Source: Blepharisma stoltei (lineage: Eukaryota; Ciliophora; Heterotrichea; Heterotrichida; Blepharismidae). From it: a stretch of 64,000 bases of DNA. The stretch is from NCBI GenBank assembly GCA_914767885.1, contig CAJZBQ010000013.1, forward strand, positions 930,001-994,000, written 5' to 3'. The notes beneath the pieces were generated by a model. It was not told the DNA's origin, did not search any database, and saw only the letters and a list, made by a program, of their open reading frames with translations. Of this stretch, positions 8,999 through 18,678 are shown one piece after another. Both the position numbers and the translations under genes were made by a program. The first letter of the stretch is position 1; each line of letters starts with the position of its first letter.

Positions 8999-11641
8999 TT
9001 AGCTTGGTTGACTAGAAGTGACAGAACTAAATACATTGCAAACTTTAAGAAAAGCTTCTCCTGCTAGTGGATGCTTATTCTTGTCAGGATGTAACAACTT
9101 AGCCAGCTGCCTGTATGCTGAACTTGCGTTTTCTTTACCCAAAGACTTTGAAAAGTACTTACTCCCCTCTCCATGAGCGAATAAAAAAATTGTGTTTGAT
9201 GGATTAAAAAATTTATAAATAAATTTTATAGTATTTTTTTTTCAAAAAATTTAAAAGCATCTCAATTCGAAATATTTTTAAAGTAAATACTAAGTTGATT
9301 CATAAAATTTATGCTTGAAAATGCAAGCTATTTAAAAATTAAACAGAATTAGCTAGAGATTTCATTATAATAATTATCACTTATATATCAAAATATTTTT
9401 CAAAAAAAAAATTATATTCATTCATATAAGCTTTTAAAGAAAAATCGGAATTTTTCTAATGATTTCTTTTTCTTACTCCCCCCCCCTCCGTGAGTGAACA
9501 AACAAATTTTGTTCACTCACGGAGGGGGGGGGTTAATTTTTTTTTTAAAAAAATTTATATAAAAAATATTTTTTTTCAAAATTTAAAAAAATCCTAATTC
9601 GCAAAAATTGGAAAGCAAATATTAATTTAATTTATAAAATTTATGTTTTTAAAAAAGCAATTCGTTCAAAATTAAATAGAATTAGCTCTAGATTTCATTA
9701 TACTAATTATCATTTATATATCAAAAATTTTTTCTATTAAAAAAATTTTTGTTCACTCACGGAGGTGGGTTTTTGGGCAAAAAAAGCGATTTTTCTAATG
9801 GTTTTGTTCACTCACGGAGGGGGGGGAGTTACGGATGGGGGAGTTAGCGTATACATAATCTTCAGGAGCACATAATATTTTGTATACAGTAAGAACCTGC
9901 TCATAGCTACAGTCTCCAGAGAAGCGGGAACTTGCAATAAACATATCAGCCATTGTTTTTGCGTCACTTTCTATCTGATCTTCATTTTTGAATGCTTTTG
10001 CGTTTTCTATATTCATATTTCTCTCCAGCTGCTTTCTTGCTTCTTTGAATAGCTCTTCTTGCAGTCTGGCTTGCTCTTCTTCGATTTTTTGCTGCTCTAA
10101 CAGCCTTTGCTGTTTTTTATTAATTCTGGTAGCACAGCTGCATTGCTGGCACCATTTTTGAGTATAATATTTTGAGTAATCTGATCTCCATTCATGACCT
10201 TGTGAGCATATAAACTCCAACATTAAATCCATTTCTTCATTAATACATTCGCCTCGATTAGACTTGGCTCATTCTTTGGCTTTTTTCTAACTTCTCCAAT
10301 TAAAAGCAAAATCCATAAACTCAGTTAATTTATTTAGAAATACAAAAAAGTTTCTATGGTTTTTAAATATTTCAATATAGCTTCAAAATTCCTAATATAG
10401 CCCATTCCCGGCTATAGATTGGGCTTAACCCGATCTTTGCCGGGAAACTCGGGGGTTGTCTCTATCACTTTCAGGTTACGAGTCAACTCCCCGAGTTGGC
10501 AAATAGCCGCTATATGGTGATTTGCCAACTCGGGGAGTTGACTCGTCACCTGAAAGTGATGGAGACAACCCCCGAGTTTCCCGGCAAAGATCGGGTTAAG
10601 CCCGATCTATAGCCGGGAACGGGCTATATTTGTTATAAAGATTTTCCATTAAAAAAATTATATAATTTCTAAAATAAAAAGAGTTATGCTGCAATTACCA
10701 ATGAATTTATAATTATCATTATATAAGATAGGGACTAAGTTTCTGGAACATTCTCAGCATCATTGCCCACTCAATAAAACCTCAGCAGATTCTCACACGT
10801 GTCCCATTCTACATCGATACATAAGACTAAAGTGAGGATTCTCACAGGTGGAGGACAAGCAAAGACCTCCATGTTGCCGCGCTATTTCTTTTGCCTGCTC
10901 TCAGTAGTCGTCTTCTTCCATAGCCATCTCTTCACAAACAGTCCCCGGCCGAAAGTAATATTCAGAATTTTTTGAAAGGACACAGGGAGTAGATGGCTGA
11001 TCTTGGCTGCGGCTGTTCTTGCGGAGCTCAGGAGGTCATGCGAAATAGTAGTCTTGGTTTTTTAAGCAAAAGTTTGATAACTCTTCATTTGAAGAATTCG
11101 AATCTGCCCGAGGTCTAAGGTCTAGACTGTTTTTCCTTGACCTGCAGTTTGAAAGGTTTGGTGTAAAACGCCTGATTGAGGCGGCCTCTGAAGGCTGAGA
11201 TGTCATTTCTGACTTTAAAGACAACGGGCCGGGAGAAGCCGGCGGAACAAAAAAGAATACATATTCATTATAATTCAACCATTTTCTAAGAACTTCTTTC
11301 AGAAAATTAAGTCAACTTTGAGTAGTAATTAGAAATTTTTTGAATTTGAATTGCAATTGATTAATAAGGCTTTATGATTACTTTTGCCTGTTTAATTCGA
11401 TTCTTTTCATTTATTTGTTGTTAGATATCAGAACCACATAAATTTGTGTTCTTATTTGTATGAAATTTAGTCAGAATGGTCGAGAATTTTTATTGTTAAA
11501 CAAGGAAAGCTATAGTTTAGTTTTGCTTTCGATTAAAATTTAAAATTTTCCTTCAAAATTTTATTTTTATAAATGATTGCCTTTAAATTGTTTGCTTCTG
11601 ATAAAAGCCTCAAAAGTGATGTCTGAAGATAATTTAAACAT
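8999..11641 (-). CDS. J-domain protein with two tandem zinc-binding domains
   Basis: Segments 11641-11572, 11331-10736, 10286-9847 and 9161-8999 give 422 aa. The N-terminus reads MFKLSSDITFEAFIRSKQFK. A Ser-rich linker follows, then domain 1 (YWEQAKEIARQHGGLCLS ... CRMGHVWES ... WCWEC) and directly domain 2 (KKAKEWAKSNRGECINEE ... CSQGHEWRSD ... WCQQC). A charged coiled coil (QQRLLEQQKIEEEQARLQEE) follows, and a C-terminal J domain (VLTVYKILCAPEDYVYA ... YRQLAKLLHPDKNKHP) with the HPD that activates Hsp70 ATPase. The CxxGHxW...WCxxC module is presumed to bind Zn. The domains line up only after removing one unique IES, one IES placed inside a 15-nt intron, and a nested-MITE IES. The total is an exact multiple of three. 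Substrate and location are unknown. Confidence 0.78.
9160..9844 (-). mobile_element. MITE family 1, old copy carrying a nested copy; IES in J domain
   Basis: Bounded by TA 9160-9161 and TA 9845-9846. The outer element starts TACTCCCCTCTCCATGAGCG and ends CGGATGGGGGAGTTA. A younger copy (9474-9829) sits in its right terminal repeat. Excision of 685 bp joins DYVYA to KYFSKSLGKE in frame in the middle of the J domain. Confidence 0.82.
9474..9829 (-). mobile_element. MITE family 1, nested intact copy
   Basis: 356 bp flanked by TA. It has an inverted motif pair at 9475-9534 (CCTCCGTGAGTGAACAAA / TTTGTTCACTCACGGAGG), an internal motif at about 9751-9772 and a terminal motif at about 9803-9829. All four motifs read GTGAGTG, unlike copies with GTGAGCG. 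Confidence 0.88.
10290..10723. other. IES inside a 15-nt intron of the J-protein gene
   Basis: 434 bp between TA 10288-10289 and TA 10722-10723. Joining the flanks makes the 15-nt intron GTCCCTATCTTATAG on the minus strand, with phase 0 on both sides. It contains the foldback element at 10396-10628. Confidence 0.62.
10396..10628. mobile_element. Foldback MITE, near-perfect palindrome (copy 1)
   Basis: 233 bp starting TATAGCCCATTCCCGGCTAT and ending CCGGGAACGGGCTATA. The arms are about 105 bp and nearly perfectly complementary around a short centre (CCGCTATATGGTG). It is GC-rich and homologous to 49060-49294. Confidence 0.9.
11332..11571. other. Unique IES near the 5' end of the J-protein gene
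   Basis: 240 bp between TA 11330-11331 and TA 11570-11571, both at codon positions 2-3. Removal joins FKGNHL to ITTQSWLNFLKEVLRKW and supplies the only ATG for this frame. Confidence 0.55.
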
Positions 11642-12022
11642 TTTGATTATAACGAATTGAAGATAAGTATGGTTAAATATAAAATAAATTATAGCATTAT
11701 TTTAATAGAATTGAAACCGAATCAAAGAAAAATGAAGCAAAATATTGCTAAAATTAGCCAAGTATCGTCATAAAATAAATTACCGCTTAGACAAGTTATA
11801 TTTAAGAATATTACGTACTAATTAACTATTTTCAACCCTAGTCTTCCAAATTAATATTTTTTACCAAAGCATTTTATAATCCAAATCAATTATATTTTGC
11901 ACTCTCAAAATTACCCTATTAAGGATTTTTATTTTCAAAACTATGATTAACTGTCTTAAATGCTTATTCCTTACCATTTCAATTAAATTTGTTTTATTTT
12001 GTCGATTTAACTTTATTTCTTT
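11642..12022. other. Intergenic, divergent promoter region
   Basis: About 380 bp of AT-rich DNA between the divergent J-protein and Sel1 genes. No specific motif recognised. Confidence 0.4.
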
Positions 12023-12520
12023 ATGGCACAAACAGGGATCAAACTCAGAGACTGCATTCGTTCTTGCGAAGAAACATGGGTAGAAGAAACAAAACAAGAA
12101 GCCTCTCGTGGGAACGTAGAGGCTCAAATAACTTATGCACAAGTATCATTCATGTAGATGCTCATCCGAGGAGTAGGAGGCATGCGTCAAAACATTAACT
12201 TGGGAATCCAATATTTGAGAACTGCTGCTAAAAAAAGTGCAGAAGCTTCAATTAAACTTGGAAAAATATATCTGAAAGGTAAAATTGTACGTCAAGATCT
12301 CAATGAAGCTTATTTTTACTTAAGACTTGTGACACTTTATAAATGTAAATGTGGGAGGTTTGCAGAACAATATCATGCAAACCGAGTTAGTAACGTACAT
12401 TTATGCTACCCTACAGAAGCTCTTGAATATTTGCGACAGCTTCCTAATGATCCTATGGCTGAACAACGATTTAGAGACCAATTCGCAGCATGGAGGGATA
12501 ATAAATCAATCCATAGATAA
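12023..12520 (+). CDS. Sel1-repeat protein with a 15-nt intron
   Basis: Exons 12023-12142 and 12158-12520 give 160 aa. Sel1-like (TPR-type) repeats: AEASRGNVEAQITYAQMLIR-type helix pairs run from about residue 22 (ASRGNVEAQITYAQMLIRG), then NLGIQYLRTAAKKSAEASI and KLGKIYLKGKIV. Without the intron the frame hits TAG inside a repeat. Removing GTATCATTCATGTAG restores the Sel1 consensus exactly. Such proteins usually serve as adaptor scaffolds. No signal peptide is seen. Confidence 0.85.
12143..12157 (+). other. 15-nt spliceosomal intron
   Basis: GTATCATTCATGTAG. It removes an in-frame TAG between TYAQ and MLIRGVGG. Confidence 0.88.
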
Positions 12521-12564
12521 ATTAATATAAACATATAGATAGATTTTCAAGCTAAACTAGTTAT

Positions 12565-13827
12565 TTAGATGATGATGAAGTTCCCGTATCTTATATTGAC
12601 AAACCCAGTTTTGAGGATTGAGGTCATGAAATATGGCATGATAAACGAAAACATCATAATAAAAAGCACAAAAGCGGGTCTGTTTCTTTTAATTACCATT
12701 GTAATAGTACTCAAAATTTTGACGGCTAGGCCTTTGTTGTTTCTAAACTTTTTCGATATCATAGATAAAATCACATAGGACCAAAAAATTCCAACTCCAT
12801 GGACTATTGACATAGTTGTTTTTACAAGAAATCCTATATTTGATGCCCAAGCATTGTAAATAACTAAAGAACCAAACAAGCACCTATTAACCAAAAAGAT
12901 TAAGGCGAAGGCCAGTTCAACTACTTTGTAAATCTTCGTCTCTTCCATGTGTCTAGCTTTGAGAATTGAACGAGATAGGTTAAATGGATTCGACATTTCT
13001 GTGATGATGATGCAAACTATATAAGCAGTTACTTAAAGATGGAGAGCCTCCGTAGGTGGCTGCCATAAGAATATTTCCGCCTATTAGAACAGCTAAATGG
13101 TGTATCCTCATCGGCCAATCAAAAAGGCTAAAAATTTCTGAGTATAACATATCATAGACCATATAGCCAACCGTATGCTAACTCCCCCCCCCCTCCGTGA
13201 GCGAACAAAACCATTAGAAAAATCGCCATTTTTTGACCAAAAACCCACCCTCCGTGAGTGAACAAAAATTTTTTTAATAGAAAAAAAATTTTAATGGAAA
13301 AAAAATTTTGATATATAAGTGATAATTAGTATAATGAAATCTAGAGCTAATTCTGTTTAATTTTAAACAAATTGCGTTTTTAAAACATAAATTTTGCAAA
13401 TTAAATTAATATTTGCTTCCCAATTTTTGCAAATTAGGAATTTTTTAAATTTTCGAAAACAATATTTTTTATAAAATTATATATATAAATTTTTTTTAAA
13501 AAAAAAAATTAACCCCCCTCCGTGAGCGAACAAAATTTTTTTGTTCGCTCACGGAGGGGGGGGGGGGGAGTAAGTAAAAAATACGCCTAATGCAATTGCT
13601 TGAGTAATTGTAGTGACATCATTATAGTGCAAGCCTCCATCATAAAAATAGATCGCAAAAGAAAAAAGTATCGCATTAAGAGAGTGGACAATCGAGACAT
13701 GCTGCCCTATGAAGTCTCTTTTTTCTTTTTGAGGTAGATATTCAGGTGGTTTTATAAGAAACGACAATACAGCCGAAAGGCAAGAATAAAACACTGCACC
13801 TGCTGCGACTGGAATGTACCTATCCAT
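12565..13827 (-). CDS. TLC-domain multi-pass membrane protein
   Basis: Exons 13827-13585, 13177-13033 and 13016-12565 give 279 aa with about seven TM helices. TLC (TRAM/LAG1/CLN8) features are SIVHSLNAILFSF, GYMVYDMLYSEIF, IHHLAVLIGGN and the EMSNPFNLSRSILK segment. They are contiguous only after removing a 15-nt intron (split by a full-length MITE) and a 16-nt intron. The domain is most like the TMEM56/TLCD group, whose members act in membrane lipid composition, rather than ceramide synthases. The C-terminus is hydrophobic. Endomembrane or plasma membrane is likely. Confidence 0.82.
13017..13032 (-). other. 16-nt spliceosomal intron
   Basis: GTAACTGCTTATATAG on the minus strand. Removal joins PSL to ICIIITEMSNPF, correcting a frame change inside the TLC domain. 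Confidence 0.85.
13179..13570 (+). mobile_element. MITE family 1, full-length, inside a 15-nt intron
   Basis: 392 bp from TA 13179-13180 to TA 13571-13572. The terminal motif is CTCCCCCCCCCTCCGTGAGC, the internal direct copy CACCCTCCGTGAGTGAAC is at about 13247, and the inverted pair is at about 13511-13570. On the gene's strand the target TA is that of the acceptor TAG: removal leaves GTATTTTTTACTTAG. Confidence 0.92.
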
Positions 13828-13866
13828 TTATATATTAGAATTTGTGACATACTTAAAAAATTAAAT

Positions 13867-15892
13867 TTAACAACTTTTTCTTAGAAAGTGATGCAGCTTT
13901 CCTCTTGAAAAATTCATAGTTTTGAGTTTCTGAAGAAATTCACTATGTCTATCCCTTCGAGGTTTTGTCTTCATAAAATATTTTGCATCAGGAAAAAGCT
14001 GACTTGTTATGGCATCATGATCCAATACTTCAGCTTTAACCGTTTCTAATGGAACTTTTCTCTTGCTTTCTTGGCTTTGACTCTGAGCTCTTTGTCTTGA
14101 AACCGTCCTTGATCATTCGTCAGCAATTTTCATTTTCGCAGTCTTTTCTCCATATTTAATTTCAAATAAAGCATTACTCATATCATTCAGCAACTCATTA
14201 ATATTGTCTTTTTTGGAGCTTGACCGCAAAAGCGTGTTTTTGCGTGGAGAATTCATTCTGCTTGATAAAGCACTACTTTTTTGACTACTGCTGGGTAACC
14301 TTGTAGGAGAAGTGCTTGAAAAGTTTTTATTTGCATCAGGGGTTGCTGGTTTCTTTTTGTTACTTTCAAATAATGTGTAGATTTCATAGCATCTATCACA
14401 TACCTTGACGTTATCATAATAATGAAATGGAGCTCGCATAGCAGTCTCATGAAGATTTTCTTGCTCAATATCTAAGGAACTATTATAGCAGTTAATAAAT
14501 TGCCCTATATCTACCTCAACAAGATCTTTTGTTTTATCAATGATAATTTTTTTACCAAGAAGAAGCAATCGATATGGTATTATTTTCCTTATGATCTTGT
14601 CTTTGTTTTTTGAGTTTTGTTCAATTAAATTGTTAATTCTTAATAAGTATTTAACTTTTTCAATGTCCTTTTCTTTGCCACTAAAGTAAGTAGCTCTTAC
14701 TTTGTGTAACTAAATAGAAACATACCAAATCATCATAGTCAATTTCTTGTTTACTGGAAAGAGACTCTAACTTAACTTAAATTACTTAGAGTGTTTAAAG
14801 TGTTGCCCCGATCTGTAGGATGATTACCAAAGGGCATGGTCTTTAATCGGAAAATGTCAAGCAGCAAAAACTTATGGCTCCTAATTTCCCTATATCAGAG
14901 CTCTCACCTTATCTGATGAGCCGCCATGATATTTTGGATAAAAGGCTCACGGTAAATCTGAACCCCATAAATAGAAATTTAGCAGAGCTAGCTTCTCTTA
15001 CACCATTTTCCATTTAATTTATACTGGAAAGAGTTTCAGAAGTTACTATAAAATTGCAAAAATCTCCTGGGCATTTGGAGCTGATATTTGGCTTTGGACC
15101 AATTGAAGCAGAGCTTATTCGTTTGGTCCATGATTTTGTTGTCATCATAAAAGAAGCTTTTGAGATTGAATTTTCTTGTAGGCGGCCTTGTGATTGAGTT
15201 CGCTTTAAAGAAGTGCTCGGCCTCGTTACAAGCAGATTTGCCACCTTGCAGAATCTGCTCCCCATAAGCCACAAGCTATCATTAGCACCTTCAAAAAATA
15301 TCAACTGCAGCTCTTCAATACATCTCCTGCTGTTTTTCTCGACAACTCTTAAAGCACTTTCAGTGATTTCAGCCAGCTTATCATTATAATTTTGAGCAAA
15401 AACCTTAGTCACCTCTCAGGTTTCATTTTTTAGGCATTCTTTACTGCAGTTATACACTAATTTTCCTTCTTTCTTTTTGACAGTTACAATATAGCGGGAA
15501 TTTTGATGTTCAGCACTTACTGGAAATGCCTGGATTGCTTCGTTTTTTAAGATATTTAACGAAAATAATTTTGAGAGACTTGTTTTTCTGTTTACGAGTT
15601 TAAATGTATTGTCACGAATAAAGGTAATTCCTGGGTCTTCAGGGTTTGATATATCATTATCATAGTCTAGAAGACTTGTGGGGTGATTAAGAAATGATAA
15701 AATAATTTTATCAACTTTGGTGTTTTCTGTATGCTTTTTCTTTATGAAGCCTTTACGGTCTGTAAAGAGTCATTTGCAATTGGTGGGAGATTCGGAATCG
15801 TATAGGAGGGTATCAATAAGCGGAACTCTGGCGCTGAATAGTGAATTCTCTTTCCAAAGCTGGCTAATAAATCAAGCACAGTTAAATTCCAT
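13867..15892 (-). CDS. Unknown conserved-looking 579-aa protein
   Basis: Segments 15892-15024, 14753-14726 and 14709-13867 join in frame (579 aa). The N-terminus reads MEFNCAWFISQLWKENSLFS. The first 130 residues have many alternating hydrophobic positions. A middle Ser-rich part (RPSTSLKRTQSQGRLQE) follows. Near residue 400 a CDRCYEIYTLFES motif sits next to low-complexity Ser/Pro/Lys, and the C-terminus is basic (PRRDRHSEFLQKLKT). An intron of 16 nt and a retroposon-like IES interrupt it. I recognise no family. Loosely, it resembles large ciliate proteins with a CxxC around a zinc site, but this is not a function. Confidence 0.65.
14710..14725 (-). other. 16-nt spliceosomal intron
   Basis: GTATGTTTCTATTTAG on the minus strand, between DYDDL and LHKVRATYF. 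It removes an in-frame TAG. Confidence 0.82.
14754..15023 (-). mobile_element. Retroposon-like insert with 12-bp target duplication (IES)
   Basis: 270 bp. TACTGGAAAGAG occurs exactly at both ends (14752-14763 and 15022-15033), and the TA of each copy is in the same codon phase, so TA excision restores TSETLSSKQEIDYDD. On the minus strand its end is a short-repeat tail (AAGTAATTTAAGTTAAGTTAG). Confidence 0.78.
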
Positions 15893-16102
15893 ATCTATTA
15901 ATTCTCAATTTTTAATAATCGAATCATTTCTTTAAAGCAAGCTCATTAAATTTTATACTGAAATAATTAAAATAAATTAGAATATTTGTAAGAGATCCCC
16001 AACTAGATCTTCAATTAAATTTCAAGTCTGAAAGTGAATTGCCTGAATATTTAAAGATGACTAGAGATTTGCTGAAAATGAAGGGTTTCATTTTTACATT
16101 AA
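15893..16102. other. Intergenic
   Basis: AT-rich. It contains a short plus-strand ORF (ATG at 16058, MTRDLLKMKGFIFT) that may be the true 5' part of the next candidate gene, but the frames differ by one and I cannot join them. Confidence 0.3.
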
Positions 16103-16461
16103 AATTTTATTTCCTCAAATATTGAGCTTGCTGAGCATGCAACAGATGAGTTAGATGCATTTTGGTCAACCGGCAGCAAATTTCAAAAGCTTAAAATTTA
16201 TGCAGGTGGCCTTTTCTGTGCTCTTATACCTTATCAAGTATATTTTATGAAAATACCTAAAGGTAACTAGTTATGGATTAAAAAAGTCAAATAGCCTTAG
16301 TATAATGACTTTATTAAGCACAATAATTTATTGCCCTAAGTATTTTAATCTATAAATCTGTGATAAGGTTAAAAGATGGAAATGAAAAATTCACAAAATA
16401 CACTGATTTTAATACATCAATTGCCGGCCAATTTTTAAATTGAGCAGAAATAATTTATTAA
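16103..16461 (+). CDS. Candidate small single-pass membrane protein, IES-split, start unresolved
   Basis: Segments 16103-16265 and 16355-16461 join in frame. The reading is ELAEHATDELDAFWSTGSKF, then a hydrophobic stretch LKIYAGGLFCALIPYQVYFM, then after an 89-bp IES KSVIRLKDGNEKFTKYTDFN and a C-terminus AEIIY. Size and layout recall small mitochondrial inner-membrane subunits such as COX6A, but no diagnostic motif is present. The start codon is missing in this frame. Confidence 0.4.
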
Positions 16462-16548
16462 TAGAGCTATTTAATGCTTCGATTTTTATTGAAATAATAA
16501 AATTAGCTATTTCAATACAAATAAAAGAATTTTCGTTCTAAATTTATC

Positions 16549-16871
16549 TAAATCCACCCTCTGTGAGCGAACAAAAAAATTTTGTAGCTATGGGAGTGGC
16601 TAATTTTTTTTTTTAAATTTATAAATAAATTTCAAATTAATTTTTTTTTCGAATTTAAAAAAAACCTAATTCGCAAAAATTGGAAAACAAATATTTATTT
16701 ATTTTGCAAAATTTATGTTTTGAAATGCAAGCTGTTTAAAATTCAACAGAGTTAGCTAGAGATTTCGTTATAATAATTATCACTTATATATCAATAATTG
16801 TTTCCATAGAAAAATTTTTGTTCGGTAGGTGGGATTTTTCAATGATTTTGTTCGCTTACGGAGGGGGGGAG
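16549..16871 (-). mobile_element. MITE family 1, diverged copy
   Basis: Inverted pair CCACCCTCTGTGAGCGAACA / TTTTGTAGCTATGGGAGTGG at the left, internal TTTTTGTTCGGTAGGTGGG, and right end TTTTGTTCGCTTACGGAGG with GGGGGGGAGTA. In intergenic DNA. Confidence 0.75.
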
Positions 16872-16942
16872 TAAAAAATCCTTGCTCATGGCTCCATTCA
16901 CAATATATTAAACAAATAAATATCCTCAAATCGCTTTTTATC

Positions 16943-17493
16943 TAACTCCCCCCATCCTTGATCGAACGACTCGCCATCGTTCGATCAAGGATGGGGGTTA
17001 AAAAAATTTTATATATAAAATAAAAAAAATATATATATTTTTTTTATTTACTTTTAAACAAGAGGGTTAAGAGTATTTAATAATTACTTTTACAGATAAA
17101 AATTGAATTAATTTCATAAAATTACCAATTTTTAATATTTTGATTTATTAGTTACCCCTTTAAACTGTATAAATTTTTAATTTGTTGCTTATTAAATTAA
17201 ATTTTTTTTTAAATTTTAAAGAATCTCTATTTTATTAGATTAATAAGTTTTTAAGCATGGGTTGATGACTAAATCACTTCTTATGGTTGATTCCAAAGCT
17301 TTTTTTGTCGTCTCAAAGTCTCTGAAAACAACTTCATTAGGTACATCTTCCCAAGCTTTTGATAACTAATATATTTTTATATATATATAAAAATTGTCAT
17401 GATATGAAAATCGTTCGATCAAGGATGGGGGTTAATTTCCCCAATTTTTAGGAATTTTTACAGTCAATCGTTCGATCAAGGATGGGGGGGGAG
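16943..17493 (-). mobile_element. MITE family 2 with transposase relic
   Basis: 551 bp. Left inverted pair CTCCCCCCATCCTTGATCGA ... CGTTCGATCAAGGATGGGGG, internal copy at about 17411-17432, right end CGTTCGATCAAGGATGGGGGGGGAGTA. It has the same four-motif plan as family 1 with a different word. It carries a minus-strand coding relic (17240-17368). Confidence 0.87.
17240..17368 (-). pseudogene. C-terminal relic of a pogo/Tc1-type DDE transposase
   Basis: Minus-strand reading LSKAWEDVPNEVVFRDFE ... SDLVINPCLKTY then stop. This resembles the extreme C-terminus of DDE_1 (pogo/jerky-like) transposases, where AW.x.xP.E.I..SF follows the last catalytic residue. Only about 42 codons remain, with no catalytic triad, so it is an internal-deletion derivative. 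Confidence 0.5.
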
Positions 17494-17539
17494 TAAAGAT
17501 ATTTTATTTTAAATAAAAATGATGATAATTTTCCCATAA

Positions 17540-18349
17540 ATGAACAGCGGAGTTCAAATTCCTGTGCAATTTCACGATTCTGACTTCCGAGAAGTGCAAA
17601 TTCAAGACCAATCTGAAAATCCAAAGTCTCCTTTCATAATGATACCTGCAGGGTCAAGACCAGGAGGGTTTCAGCCGATCGCTCTTTCACAGCTCGATTC
17701 TGTTCCTCCAATTGTATCCCCACTAGATCCAAAAGATATAAAATATCGAACCGTTCTTAAGCATTCTAAAAGAATGCGCCTACTCACAATACTTGATATG
17801 ATTCTTTGTCTTCTTTACTTGCTGATTGGTCAATACATCCTTTTGTTTTTAGCTTTCTTTGCACTTTTAGGCTTTTTTTCATCATTTAAGCTTAGCAGAG
17901 GTTTATTGATGTCATACATCATTACATTGATCTTTATCATGATTTTAAAAATTTTATTAGCTGCTGAAGGAGGTGCAGTTGCTGCTGTGCTGATGATACT
18001 TTATTTTGTAGTGGAAGCTATTATTTTATATTTTGCTATTAAATTTTTTAAGCTGCTAGGGACATTAGAGCCTCAAGAAAGACTAGAGTTATTGATGCTA
18101 CAAAACGGCCCAGTTAGCTCAAATCAAGGGATCACAAGAAGTGAAGCAGCACAACCTGTTCAGATCCCAATAGGAAGGCCATTAAATGAACAAGTTCCAG
18201 ATAACAGCCCTCAGCTAACACCAGATTTTGCAGCACCAAAGTTCACCAACTTGCAGCCTGTTCAAGCAGAATTCCCAAGCTTGCCAAATTATTCTGAAGC
18301 TGAAGAGTTGCATGTGAAGCCACTGACCCCAAGTGACAGATTAGAATAA
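17540..18349 (+). CDS. Multi-pass membrane protein of unknown function
   Basis: Uninterrupted 269 aa, starting 45 bp after the family-2 MITE. A cytosolic-looking N-terminus of about 78 residues with Pro/Ser-rich segments is followed by a hydrophobic core, about residues 80-175 (LLTILDMILCLLYLLIG, YILLFLAFFALLGFF, LLMSYIITLIFIMILKILLA, VAAVLMILYFVVEAIILYF), making three or four TM helices. The polar C-terminal tail of about 95 residues is rich in Pro, Gln and Asn. No family recognised. The topology resembles small tetra-spanning vesicle proteins, but this is only a resemblance. Confidence 0.75.
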   Translation: MNSGVQIPVQFHDSDFREVQIQDQSENPKSPFIMIPAGSRPGGFQPIALSQLDSVPPIVSPLDPKDIKYRTVLKHSKRMRLLTILDMILCLLYLLIGQYILLFLAFFALLGFFSSFKLSRGLLMSYIITLIFIMILKILLAAEGGAVAAVLMILYFVVEAIILYFAIKFFKLLGTLEPQERLELLMLQNGPVSSNQGITRSEAAQPVQIPIGRPLNEQVPDNSPQLTPDFAAPKFTNLQPVQAEFPSLPNYSEAEELHVKPLTPSDRLE

Positions 18350-18423
18350 TTATACATTTGAATTAATTTTATATTTCTGTTATGTATAGCAAGATATAAA
18401 GCCTTTCTTATAGAATATTTCTT

Positions 18424-18666
18424 TACCTCTGTGAGCTAATAAAAATTTTTGTTCGTCAAGAGGGTTGAAATTTTAAAAAAAAAACCAATTAATTTATTTT
18501 GTAAAATTTATGTTAAATGCATGTTGTTAAAAATTCAACAGAATTACCTAGAGATTATATTAATTATCATTTATATTATTAAAAATTTGTTTGCTTATTG
18601 AGTTTTTTTTTTTACCAAAAAATAGGGACATTTCCAATAATTTTCTCGTTCACAAAGTGGAGAAGT
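18424..18666 (-). mobile_element. MITE family 1, strongly decayed copy
   Basis: Recognisable ends (TACCTCTGTGAGCTAATAAA, then TTTTTGTTCGTCAAGAGGG; right end TTCTCGTTCACAAAGTGGAG then TTA) and the internal stretch AACAGAATTACCTAGAGATT shared with intact copies. Confidence 0.6.
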
Positions 18667-18678
18667 TAGCAATTTCAT

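Noticed and set aside
10287-10289. In-frame TAG where a Trp would be expected, as evidence for a separate J-protein gene starting at 10316 (MDFAFNWRS) or for UAG recoding
   Set aside because: The flanks join into a 15-nt intron once a TA-bounded IES is removed, linking two tandem zinc modules in frame. UAG and UAA act as stops everywhere else.
12155-12157. TAG inside the Sel1 gene read as stop-codon readthrough
   Set aside because: It is the end of a 15-nt intron (GTATCATTCATGTAG) whose removal restores the repeat consensus.
12565-12778. Plus-strand ORF MMMKFPYLILTNPVLRI
   Set aside because: Antisense shadow of the TLC gene's hydrophobic C-terminus.
13500-13570. Hairpins with G/C runs read as bacterial terminators
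   Set aside because: They are the inverted motif pair of MITEs; the genome is eukaryotic.
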